In this document: one piece after another, positions 21,949 through 29,878 of the stretch | Position numbering within the stretch: position 1 is the first letter of the stretch | Layout of the letters: each line of letters begins with the position of its first letter | IMG/VR virus record: IMGVR_UViG_3300035666_000075 | Coordinates: 1-37,974 of that record | Length of the DNA: 37,974 nucleotides | Origin: a virus | Direction: 5' to 3' (one strand) | Notes under the pieces: model-generated | Told to the model about the DNA's origin: nothing | Databases searched by the model: none | Seen by the model: the letters and a program-made list of their open reading frames with translations, nothing else | Program-made: the position numbers and the translations under genes

Positions 21949-22016
21949 GCGATCCGCTTGTGATTTTTCTTGGCTTCTTTGCGCTGTGTTGTGTGATTCT
22001 TTCTTTAAGCGAATGA
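21945..22016 (+). CDS. Membrane microprotein (23 aa)
   Basis: This 23-codon ORF is coupled to the gene before and the gene after it by ATGA overlaps. The product is one hydrophobic helix (LVIFLGFFALCCVILSL) bearing two adjacent cysteines and an acidic end. It may simply keep translation continuous between TerS and HNH, or be a real tiny membrane peptide. Confidence 0.4.
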   Translation: MSDPLVIFLGFFALCCVILSLSE

Positions 22017-22315
22017 AGCGCTCCCCACTTAAAAGAAAAACCCCATTGAAAAGGGGCGGAAGGCTTCGGCCAGTCTCCAAGAAAAGAGCAAGGGAAAATC
22101 GTGCCTACACTTGGCTTCGGGAATGGTATTTGGAGCAGAACCCAGCTTGCGAAATTTGTGGAAAGAAAGCAACGCAGATTCACCATAAGCGAGGGCGATT
22201 TGGGGCAAGACTAAATGAAAAGGAGTATTTTATGGCAATCTGTATGGCTTGCCATGATTGGATTCATAAAAACCCAATGGAAGCCTATGCCAAGGGCTAT
22301 ATGCTTTTAAGATGA
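22013..22315 (+). CDS. HNH endonuclease
   Basis: The start ATG at 22013 overlaps the micro-ORF stop. The first 30 residues are very basic (KRSPLKRKTPLKRGGRLRP). The HNH core has CEIC (Cys46, Cys49), the catalytic HHKRGR (His57, His58), CMAC (Cys77, Cys80), then HDWIH (His81, His85) and Asn87. In HK97-like phages an HNH protein next to the terminase supports DNA cutting at cos sites. Its position between TerS and TerL fits this role, though cos or pac packaging is not shown by the sequence. Confidence 0.85.
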   Translation: MKRSPLKRKTPLKRGGRLRPVSKKRARENRAYTWLREWYLEQNPACEICGKKATQIHHKRGRFGARLNEKEYFMAICMACHDWIHKNPMEAYAKGYMLLR

Positions 22316-24079
22316 ATGAAAACAGAGGAACGAATCAAATCCTTGTTTGTCCCAAGGAAAAAACTTTCCATTCCAGAATGGTGCGAGGCCAATCTCACCC
22401 TCTCGGCTAGGGTTACAAACATACCCGGCCCATATTCAACCACGCTCACGCCCTATGTAAAAGAGCCGCTAGAGGCTTTTGGGAATGATTCAATCCGCAG
22501 GGTGACTTTGGTTTGGGGAGCGCAGACATCCAAGACAACCACGATCCTTGCTGGGTTAGCGTATCGTTTGGCGGAAAGACCTTGCCCTGCCCTGTGGGTA
22601 ATGCCTAGCGAGCAACTGGCAAGAAGTTTCAGCGAAACCCGATGGCTCCCGATGGTGGATGATTGCCCTTCCTTGGCAAAGGAAAGACCGATTGATACCG
22701 ATAAAATAAAAATCCTAGAACAGCACTTCCAGAAAATGTCGTTATGGTTTGTCGGATCGAACAGCCCTGCCAATCTTTCCAGTCGATCAGTATCTTTGTT
22801 AATGCTCGATGAAGTTGATAAATTTTCTGATGGCTCCTCATCAAAAGAAGCCGGAGCGTTGCAGTTGGCAGAGGCCAGGGTTGCGACCTATCCTAACCAC
22901 TTAATTATTTCAACCAGCACCCCCACAACCGCAGACTCAATTATATGGGCGGAATGGTTAAAGGGGGATATGCGGTTTTATTTTGTTCCTTGCCCCCATT
23001 GCGGACACAAACAAAAGCTACTTTGGGAGCAAATAAAATGGGATCAATCTGCAAAGTTAAGCGACACGGAATGGGATTTTGGGCTGGTAAAATCATCGGC
23101 CTTTTATGAGTGCGTAGAGTGCAAGGGACAGATTCGGGACGGGCAAAAGACCAAGATGCTTCGGGATGGGGAATGGATTGTAACCAATCCCAAGGGAGAA
23201 CCCAATCGAAGAAGCTATCACCTTAATGGCCTCTATGCCCCTTGGGTGACTTTCGGAAGCCTAGCGGTGAAATGGCTACAAGATAAAAACGGAATCTTGG
23301 GATTGCAGGACTTCGTGAATCGAATCCTAGCAGAGCCTTGGCTCGAACATGAAACAGAGCGCATAGACATAAAGCCCGGAGCCTACAAGATGGGCGAGAT
23401 TCGCATGGGCGAGTTCCCTGTAATGAGTTGCGACATCCAAGAGGCAGGGGGCTTTCATGCTTGGTCAATCGTTAGGGCTTGGGATAACGATGGAAAATCT
23501 CGGCTTGTTTGGGCTGGAAGGCTTGAGACTTGGGGCGACATCCAAGCGAAGGCCGAGGAGTTTTCAGTTAAAGCCGCCGCTGTCTTTTGTGATTCCGGGG
23601 ATCAGACTAGAGATGTTTATTTGAATTGTTGTAAGAATGGCTGGATTGCGCTTGTGGGCTCCGACAAGGCCAGCTTCTCTGAGATTGTGGGCAATGCCAA
23701 AGTTCAACGCCCATACGCCAGAATCGCCAACGGAGACCCCTTCAGCGGGAAACAAACCATGTCCAAAGATGGCTGGAAATGGAAGCTCTGCCCTGTGTGG
23801 CGTTGGTCGAACCCGGCTATCAAGGACATTTTGGCAAACTTCCTAAAAACAGAGGGATGGGTTGCCGAGGATACGCCCCTTGTGTATTTTGAGCATATCA
23901 ACGCAGAGGCCAAGGTTAGGGTGAAGAATCCCCTTACAGGCAGGGAGCGCATGGTTTGGAAGCAAGTAGGCAAAAACAATCACTTAATGGATGCAGAGTG
24001 CATGAACATCGTGGGGGCGGCTCTGCATGGAAGGCTTAAAGTCACCCCTGCGGATTTGGCAGAAAACATTGAAGAGTAG
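22316..24079 (+). CDS. Terminase large subunit, lambda GpA family
   Basis: The 587-residue protein has an ATPase with Walker A VWGAQTSKT (66-74) and Walker B LLMLDEVDKF (161-170, Asp165-Glu166), a pair of cysteine clusters (CPHC 226-229, CVEC 266-269) characteristic of the GpA family, and a nuclease part starting at CDIQEAGG (Asp373) with CDSGDQ (Asp426) as a likely metal site. It cuts and pumps DNA into the prohead through the portal. It starts right after the HNH stop. The downstream gene order W, B, C matches lambda. Confidence 0.9.
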   Translation: MKTEERIKSLFVPRKKLSIPEWCEANLTLSARVTNIPGPYSTTLTPYVKEPLEAFGNDSIRRVTLVWGAQTSKTTTILAGLAYRLAERPCPALWVMPSEQLARSFSETRWLPMVDDCPSLAKERPIDTDKIKILEQHFQKMSLWFVGSNSPANLSSRSVSLLMLDEVDKFSDGSSSKEAGALQLAEARVATYPNHLIISTSTPTTADSIIWAEWLKGDMRFYFVPCPHCGHKQKLLWEQIKWDQSAKLSDTEWDFGLVKSSAFYECVECKGQIRDGQKTKMLRDGEWIVTNPKGEPNRRSYHLNGLYAPWVTFGSLAVKWLQDKNGILGLQDFVNRILAEPWLEHETERIDIKPGAYKMGEIRMGEFPVMSCDIQEAGGFHAWSIVRAWDNDGKSRLVWAGRLETWGDIQAKAEEFSVKAAAVFCDSGDQTRDVYLNCCKNGWIALVGSDKASFSEIVGNAKVQRPYARIANGDPFSGKQTMSKDGWKWKLCPVWRWSNPAIKDILANFLKTEGWVAEDTPLVYFEHINAEAKVRVKNPLTGRERMVWKQVGKNNHLMDAECMNIVGAALHGRLKVTPADLAENIEE

Positions 24080-24101
24080 CCTTTGACACAACTTTTGATT
24101 T

Positions 24102-24338
24102 ATGGCACAGGGTTCTTTTGTTGGTTTGCCTGTTGCCACCCTAACTTCTCTGCGGGACAAATATGTTTCTTGTCTCGAGGCGATTGCGGTGGCCGGAGTT
24201 TCCTATTCTATTGGGGGGCGATCCTTTAGCCGAGCCAATCTTACCGAAGTTCGCAATACGCTTGAAGAACTTACCTATGCCATTAAGCTTGCCGATGGAA
24301 CAAGGACGCTGACCACCTACGCCAAGTTTGGCCCATGA
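24102..24338 (+). CDS. Head-tail joining protein, gpW-like
   Basis: A 78-residue protein between the large terminase and the portal, exactly where lambda W lies. The pattern of two helices flanking a small beta-hairpin (SLRDKYVSCLEAIAVAG, SYSIGGRSFSRANL, EVRNTLEELTYAIKL) agrees with gpW. It would join the head after packaging. The start has no ribosome-binding site; TTGACA lies thirteen bases upstream. The stop overlaps the portal start (ATGA). Confidence 0.75.
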   Translation: MAQGSFVGLPVATLTSLRDKYVSCLEAIAVAGVSYSIGGRSFSRANLTEVRNTLEELTYAIKLADGTRTLTTYAKFGP

Positions 24339-27301
24339 AAAAGACCGAATTGAATTTGATTGATAAGGCGGTTGCCTTCATCAATCCCCAGAAGGCTGTT
24401 GAGCGTCTTATTGCCAGAAAGAAGCTGACCAAGTTTGAATACGATGCGGTAAAGTACACACGGGAACGCAGGGGGCCGAGCTCTCTTTCCGGGGCTGAAG
24501 ATTATCGCTCGAACTATGATCGGGTAGAACTGATGAAGAGGGCGCGGGACTTGGCCGAGAATGTCGGCCTAGTTCGCTCGCTCCTCCTTAAATTTGCTGG
24601 TCATGTGGCAGGGTCAATCAGCTATCAAGCAAGGACTCTGAACCCGCAAATCAATTCAGACATCGAGGCATATTGGGCGGAATGGTGGGATAAATGCGAC
24701 ATCACAGGACGGCACACAGGCTCAACCCTTATGCAAGTTGCCGTGATGTCCATGTTAAGGGATGGCGACTTTCTTTTCCTTTTGGCAAGGGACAACGACA
24801 ACAACCTAAAACTTCAAGGCATCGAGGCTGATCGGTTGGGCGATCCTTACAGAACCTACACAAGCCTTGAGCTAATTGGCGGCATTCATATTGACCGCAA
24901 CACTGGCGCACCTACCGCCTACGATGTGTTCAATCGTAGCATTGGGGATTATTACACCTACCAAGCCACTATTTCCGCAAGCCAAGCCTTCCACCTTTTC
25001 GACCCGCTTCGCATTGACCAATATCGCGGAATCTCGGCCTTTCACACCGCCATCAATGATGCAACAGACATTCACGAACTGACCGGGTTTGAGAAGATGA
25101 GCGCGAAGGTCGCCAGCACCCAGAGCGCAATCGTGAAGCGCAACAACAACAATGCTTCCGACCTTTCCACCCTTTCAAATGATGAGGATTTCAATGGGAA
25201 CCAAATCAAGCTTGAATCCATTGAGTCTGGTAAAATTTCCTACCTTGAGCCAGGAGAGGATATTGTTTTCCCCAACGGCCCAAGCCGTCCCTCTGGTGCT
25301 TTCATGGAGTTTCATAAGGTTCTGATGCGGAACATCTGCCTTGGGCTTGGCATCCCATATTCATTTGCGGTTGATCCATCTCAAATGTCCGGCCCAACTG
25401 CTCGCCTAGAAATGCAACAGGCTGGGCGCACCTTCCGCCGGTACCAAAATCTTTTGAACGATAAGGTTCTTCGGCCAGTTAAAAACATTGTCCTTGCCGA
25501 TGCGGTTGCCCGTGGGCTTATCAGCGGGAGCGAGGGAAGCAAGACGACCAAGGGCATCTTCAACTTTGGAGCAAATGTCTCCATTGATTTAGGCCGGGAA
25601 TCTGCCTCCGCCATCGCAGAATTTAAAACAGGCTTGCGGACGGCTTCTGATATTTATGCAGAGCGCGGCCTAGATTTTGAAAGCAGTTTAAGGCAAAAGG
25701 CACAGGAAGCGGCCTTAATCAAAAGCCTTGCAAATGAATACGATATTCCCGCCGTGGCAATCTCCGACATAGTTGAAAGCCTTGTCTATGCCCAACAGGC
25801 GGCGCAGAGGGCGGGACAATCCCAAGAGGGCGCAGATGCCCAGACCCAAGTTGTATCGGATATTTCCCTCAACGGAGCGCAAGTGGCCAGCCTTATCAAC
25901 ATCATCAATGCGGTGGCCGCTGGTGCGCTCACAAGGGATGGAGCAATTTCTGTTATTACTGCCGCCTTCCCGACAATTTCAGAGGAGCAAGCAAGGTCAA
26001 TTATGGCTGGGGCAAAAGAGGGCGAAATTATCCCAACCACGAAAGAGGAAAGAATTGCCACAGCAAACCAGCCCCAAGAGGTTCAAGCAGAATCCGTAGA
26101 GGATAAAAAAAAAGAACTATTTGAAAAGCTAGACGCTGAAGATGTGAAAATGCTCATCGCCGGGATGATGGGCGGCATTGAGTTGGGCAAGTATGACGGG
26201 ATTGATTTCACGCCCCCAGAAGGAGCAAGGGAAGCCGCAAAGAGGGCTTTGGATGTAAGGGAAACCAAGCCAGCCAGCCAGAGGGGGATGACACCCGTAG
26301 GCATCGCTAGGGCGAGGGACTTGATTAACGGGGTAAAGTTCTCGCCCGATACCGTCCGCAGAATGAAGGCATTTTTTGATCGCCATGAAGTTGATAAAAA
26401 GGGGGCGACTTGGGATGAGCAAGGCAAGGGATGGCAAGCATGGAATGGCTGGGGTGGAGACGCTGGTTATGCGTGGGCAAGGAAAGTGGTTGGACAGATG
26501 GAGGCTAGGGACAAGAAAGAACTGGCAGAACCAGCCTCTTGCCCAATCGCAACCCAAGACATCAAAACCAATCTAGCCAATAGGCAGACAGCCGTGGACG
26601 ATGCGAATTACGGCCCAGCCAACCCTAATGAGCCTAATGAGGATTATTGGAAGGCAAAGGCAGATGAATTTCAAGGCGACATTGAAACGGCAAAGAAGAT
26701 GCTTTGTGGTAATTGTGCGGCCTTCGACCAGAGGAGCAAAGTTCTTGGATGTATTAAGAAGGGCATCGGCGAGGATGCAAACGAAGTCGCTATTGGTGGC
26801 AATCTAGGTTACTGCGAGATTTTTGATTTTAAATGTGCGGCCAAAAGAACTTGTGACGCTTGGATTGTGGGTGGACCAATGACTGATGAGAAGGCAAAGG
26901 AACTAGCCCGACCCGGCCCCAAGTCTGCGGCACAAACTCCCGCACCGCCCAAGGAACGGATTAAGGGATCAAAAGAAAACCCCGAAGGCACAGCGGCCAC
27001 GCGGTCAAAGGCTGGGGATATTGAAATTTCAGAGGCCAACGAACAAGCCCTTAAAGACAAGATTGCCCAGTTCAAAAAGGATCACCCCAAGAAGAACGCC
27101 CCCAGCCTTGGGACTCTAAAGAAGGTATTCCGCAGGGGTGCTGGGGCTTATTCGACTAGCTTTAGGCCGACCATCACAGGGGGCCAGCCCAACAGCCGAA
27201 ACGCTTGGGCGATGGCTAGGGTGAACAAGTTTCTCAAGATGGCTGGCGGTGGAGAGGTCAAGGAATCCTACCGCAAAGCCGATGGCGACCTTTTGACATA
27301 A
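24335..27301 (+). CDS. Portal protein (lambda gpB family) with C-terminal multidomain extension
   Basis: The 988-residue protein starts with a portal of about 490 residues: DYRSNYDRVELMKRARDL, then MSMLRDGDFLF, DPLRIDQYRG, and GPSRPSGAFMEF followed by an ICLGLGIPYSF segment, as in lambda gpB-type portals. A helical stretch follows (about 510-560). Three added regions then occur: about 625-722, with RARDLINGVKFSPDTV and WGGDAGYAWARK; a cysteine-rich domain at about 760-850 (CGNCAAFD, LGYCEIFDFKCAAKRTCDAW), probably metal-binding; and a DUF5824-like end (FRRGAGAYSTSFRP, AMARVNKFL). In other phages these are usually separate or fused to other virion genes. Roughly double the usual portal length. 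Confidence 0.85.
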   Translation: MKKTELNLIDKAVAFINPQKAVERLIARKKLTKFEYDAVKYTRERRGPSSLSGAEDYRSNYDRVELMKRARDLAENVGLVRSLLLKFAGHVAGSISYQARTLNPQINSDIEAYWAEWWDKCDITGRHTGSTLMQVAVMSMLRDGDFLFLLARDNDNNLKLQGIEADRLGDPYRTYTSLELIGGIHIDRNTGAPTAYDVFNRSIGDYYTYQATISASQAFHLFDPLRIDQYRGISAFHTAINDATDIHELTGFEKMSAKVASTQSAIVKRNNNNASDLSTLSNDEDFNGNQIKLESIESGKISYLEPGEDIVFPNGPSRPSGAFMEFHKVLMRNICLGLGIPYSFAVDPSQMSGPTARLEMQQAGRTFRRYQNLLNDKVLRPVKNIVLADAVARGLISGSEGSKTTKGIFNFGANVSIDLGRESASAIAEFKTGLRTASDIYAERGLDFESSLRQKAQEAALIKSLANEYDIPAVAISDIVESLVYAQQAAQRAGQSQEGADAQTQVVSDISLNGAQVASLINIINAVAAGALTRDGAISVITAAFPTISEEQARSIMAGAKEGEIIPTTKEERIATANQPQEVQAESVEDKKKELFEKLDAEDVKMLIAGMMGGIELGKYDGIDFTPPEGAREAAKRALDVRETKPASQRGMTPVGIARARDLINGVKFSPDTVRRMKAFFDRHEVDKKGATWDEQGKGWQAWNGWGGDAGYAWARKVVGQMEARDKKELAEPASCPIATQDIKTNLANRQTAVDDANYGPANPNEPNEDYWKAKADEFQGDIETAKKMLCGNCAAFDQRSKVLGCIKKGIGEDANEVAIGGNLGYCEIFDFKCAAKRTCDAWIVGGPMTDEKAKELARPGPKSAAQTPAPPKERIKGSKENPEGTAATRSKAGDIEISEANEQALKDKIAQFKKDHPKKNAPSLGTLKKVFRRGAGAYSTSFRPTITGGQPNSRNAWAMARVNKFLKMAGGGEVKESYRKADGDLLT

Positions 27302-27311
27302 GGAAAAAACC

Positions 27312-28403
27312 ATGCCCCTACCGACCCCTAGAGCAGACGAAACCGAACAAGAATTTGTTAATCGCTTCATGGGCAACGATACAGCTGTCAGCGATTTTCC
27401 AGACGAAAAGCAAAGGGCGGCGGTGGCATATCGTACCTATCGGGATGAGGAAATGGAGGAGTTGGAGTTGGGGGGCGTTTCAATCCTTGAGGTTGGGGAG
27501 GCAAAGGGGCATGACTTATTCGTGGACAAGAAAAGCCTAGAGTCCGCCCTTGGAATTATGAAGGCCGCAAAGAATGGCGTTAAGGTAAAGATGAACCACG
27601 GAACCGGGCTGGATGCGGTTGTGGCCTTTGCTCGCAACCCTCGCATCGAGGGGGATAAACTAGTTGCCGACCTTCGCCTTCTCCGCAACTCCCCGCATTA
27701 TGGCCTCATCAAAGAGATGGCCGCAGAGGCTCCCGACCAGTTCGGCGTTTCCCTAGCTTTCGTGAACGAATCCGAAACCATAGATGGCAAAGACTACATT
27801 CGCCCACAATCCATCGCTTCCGCCGACCTTGTTTCCAGCCCTGCTGCGACCAATGGGCTTTTCGAGGAGATGGTTAAATTTATGCAAAAATTCGGCTACA
27901 TGGCCGGAGGGAAGCCCATTCCAGTTGATCTGCCAGAAGCAATTGAGGAGGGGGCAAATTTGACAAAGGAGAAAAAAGCAATGCAAGAGAACAAAGCCGA
28001 CTATACGAAGGACATCGAAGATATTAAAGTTCGTTTGTCCAAGCTTGAGGAGTCGATGACCCCCAAGACTGAAGAGAAAAAGGCCGAAGCCCCCGAAATT
28101 AGCGTGGAAATCGAGCCGAAAGAAAAAGAAGATAACTCCGAGGAAATGGCCAAGAAGCCCCAGACCGAGGAGATGAGCGAACTGGTTAAGAAAGTTTTGA
28201 CCGAGTTCGGCATCAAGCCCGTCCCGGCTTCGCCCGTGACCGAAGAGGCTCCCGCAAAGAAAGAGGAGCCGAAGAATTTTGAAGCTCTGGTGGCGGCTCA
28301 CCCCGACTACGGAACTTCAAAGCTCAAGGCCATGAAGGCCGTGATGCTTTCCAACCCCAAGGAGTACGGCGAGGCTCTTGCCCGTGGTATTTCCAAACTC
28401 TAA
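27312..28403 (+). CDS. Prohead protease fused to scaffold
   Basis: The N-terminal ~45 residues (ETEQEFVNRFMGND, DFPDEKQRAAVAYRTY) are a motif frequent at the start of phage virion maturation proteins. Residues about 55-200 form a protease-like domain with a KVKMNHGTG histidine (His96) and FGVSLAF serine (Ser147), then a DLVSSPAAT end, as expected of His/Ser-type prohead proteases. From about 223 the sequence is acidic and coiled-coil with a C-terminal helical region (LVAAHPDYGTSKLKAMK), the scaffold. Analogous to lambda C/Nu3. The gene also carries an internal start at 27981. TTGACA lies thirteen bases upstream of the ATG. Confidence 0.8.
   Translation: MPLPTPRADETEQEFVNRFMGNDTAVSDFPDEKQRAAVAYRTYRDEEMEELELGGVSILEVGEAKGHDLFVDKKSLESALGIMKAAKNGVKVKMNHGTGLDAVVAFARNPRIEGDKLVADLRLLRNSPHYGLIKEMAAEAPDQFGVSLAFVNESETIDGKDYIRPQSIASADLVSSPAATNGLFEEMVKFMQKFGYMAGGKPIPVDLPEAIEEGANLTKEKKAMQENKADYTKDIEDIKVRLSKLEESMTPKTEEKKAEAPEISVEIEPKEKEDNSEEMAKKPQTEEMSELVKKVLTEFGIKPVPASPVTEEAPAKKEEPKNFEALVAAHPDYGTSKLKAMKAVMLSNPKEYGEALARGISKL
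27981..28403 (+). CDS. Nested scaffold protein (internal in-frame start)
   Basis: An in-frame ATG at 27981 has AAAGGAG (27965-27971) nine bases upstream, a stronger signal than at most starts in this window. It would make a 140-residue scaffold that is the C-terminal part of the protease gene, as lambda makes Nu3 within C. The product begins MQENKADYTKDIED and contains acidic coiled-coil regions. The internal start is visible; separate expression is inferred. Confidence 0.65.
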   Translation: MQENKADYTKDIEDIKVRLSKLEESMTPKTEEKKAEAPEISVEIEPKEKEDNSEEMAKKPQTEEMSELVKKVLTEFGIKPVPASPVTEEAPAKKEEPKNFEALVAAHPDYGTSKLKAMKAVMLSNPKEYGEALARGISKL

Positions 28404-28420
28404 ACCAAGGATAAAATAGA

Positions 28421-28783
28421 ATGAGCACCAATATTGACGGAAATTTTCGGACATTCAGCACCTCGTCCGCCATCTCGGCTTACCGCCTTGTTCAGCCCTC
28501 CACCGTGACGGCTGGCGGGGTTGATGTGGCCGTGACCGGGGCGACCAAGGCCATCGGAGCCACGATTGATGATGTGGCGGCCAATGGCTATGTGACCGTG
28601 AAGCTGTTCCACCCCACCTTCTTCGCAACCGTATCGGGCGTTGCGGCAGTCGGTGATGTTGTGAAATTTGATGCGGCTGGTCAAGTGACCACGCTGGCGG
28701 CCAATCTTGTGACCGCTGGCATCGCCCTTGAGGCGGCCACGGCGACTTCGGCGGTGATCGAGATTGCCGTTCCGATGTTCTAA
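28421..28783 (+). CDS. Head decoration protein
   Basis: The 120-residue protein lies just before the major capsid protein, where lambda D lies. It is rich in A, V, T and G and resembles DUF2190/gpD-type capsid-stabilising proteins: LVQPSTVTAGGVDVAV, KAIGATIDD, AAVGDVVKFDAAG and a GIALEAATA end. It should cap capsid trimers after expansion. Start has an AAGGA site six bases away from a slightly AT-rich leader. Confidence 0.75.
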   Translation: MSTNIDGNFRTFSTSSAISAYRLVQPSTVTAGGVDVAVTGATKAIGATIDDVAANGYVTVKLFHPTFFATVSGVAAVGDVVKFDAAGQVTTLAANLVTAGIALEAATATSAVIEIAVPMF

Positions 28784-28814
28784 GGATTAACCCAAACAAA
28801 GAAAGAATAAGAAA

Positions 28815-29780
28815 ATGAGTTATATCTCTGGTGGCACAACGATTCGGGGAGACATCAATCAGGCTCTGGTTGAAGCCCCCAATGGCGACACTGGTCTGAT
28901 CGGGGCTGAAATCTTCCCCCTTCTGCCCGTCCCCGCCAAAAGCGGTCAGTACCTCAAGGTTCAGTTGGCACAGGCCGACCTCCTCAACAATGATTCCAAG
29001 GCTCGCGATATTGGCTCCGGTTACGCCCGTGCCATCCGCGCCTTCGGGACTGATACCTACGACACCGTTGAGTTCGGTCTTGAGGAATTGATTGATGATA
29101 GCTTCCGCGCTGATGCTGATCGTTTCTTCGATCTAGAAGCCTCCTCGGCTCGCTTCCTCCTCCGCCAAATCAAACTTGGCCACGAGAAGCGTGTGCAGGA
29201 CATTATCAATGCCAGCACGACCCCCTTCACCACTGCCGATCAGTCTGCCATCTCCGCTTATACCAATGCGAATCTGGCGAACATTGATGTGGCTGGCGAT
29301 GTGGCCAATGCCCGTACCGAACTGAACAAGCTCGGTTATGAGGCCAACACGGTCATCATGTCGGCCCCTGTGTTCGAGCGTATCCGCCGGACGACCAAGC
29401 TCCAGAATCAGTTCTTCGGGGTTATCTCCGACACGGGTTCCCGCTTGCTGTCCGAGGCTGAAATCGCGGCGGCTCTGGGAGTCCAAAGGGTTCTCGTTGG
29501 TCGCGCGGCGATCAACTCCGCTAACAAGAACAAAGCCTATTCTGGTGGGTTCGTGTTCTCCAACACCTTCATCACCGTTGCCAATGTGCAGAGCGGTCAG
29601 TTCACCGCTGGCGGTATCGGGCGCACCCTCGTTTGGTCGGCTGATGCCCCCGGAGGCTTCGTCTCCGAGAGCTATCGTGATGAGGCTCGCCGGAGCAATG
29701 TGCTTCGGGTTCGTATGAATACGGCTGAAAAGCTGATTGATGCGAATGCTGGCGTGCGTATCACCACCAGCTTCAACTAA
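28815..29780 (+). CDS. Major capsid protein
   Basis: The 321-residue product follows the decoration protein and precedes a strong terminator. It has an N-terminal arm (NQALVEAPNGDTGLIGAEIF), a helix-rich P-domain with EASSARFLLRQIKLGHEKRVQD, and a C-terminal beta-rich part with FTAGGIGRTLVW and GFVSESYRDEARRSNVLRVR, as in HK97-fold capsid proteins of lambda gpE type. No leader long enough for protease processing is obvious. Codon use is slightly more GC-rich than in neighbouring genes, as is common for highly expressed capsid genes. Confidence 0.85.
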   Translation: MSYISGGTTIRGDINQALVEAPNGDTGLIGAEIFPLLPVPAKSGQYLKVQLAQADLLNNDSKARDIGSGYARAIRAFGTDTYDTVEFGLEELIDDSFRADADRFFDLEASSARFLLRQIKLGHEKRVQDIINASTTPFTTADQSAISAYTNANLANIDVAGDVANARTELNKLGYEANTVIMSAPVFERIRRTTKLQNQFFGVISDTGSRLLSEAEIAAALGVQRVLVGRAAINSANKNKAYSGGFVFSNTFITVANVQSGQFTAGGIGRTLVWSADAPGGFVSESYRDEARRSNVLRVRMNTAEKLIDANAGVRITTSFN

Positions 29781-29802
29781 AGATTGGTTTGTGTGTTCCT
29801 CG

Positions 29803-29845
29803 AAAGGGGGGTTAGGGTAAAAGCCCTAGCCCCCTTTTCTTTTCT
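29803..29845 (+). terminator. Intrinsic terminator after the capsid gene
   Basis: AAAGGGGGG with TTAGGG pairs with CCCTA and GCCCCCTTT across a short loop, and TTTTCTTTTCT follows. The long G-C stem and T-rich end make this a convincing rho-independent terminator, placed at the end of the head operon. Confidence 0.85.
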
Positions 29846-29878
29846 ATGAATTGACATAAATCCCACCTTAAATCCTAT

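Noticed and set aside
27753-28301. Minus-strand ORF of 182 residues opposite the scaffold
   Set aside because: It is the antisense of an acidic Lys/Glu-rich region, which gives long open Phe/Leu frames. No start signal or family features.
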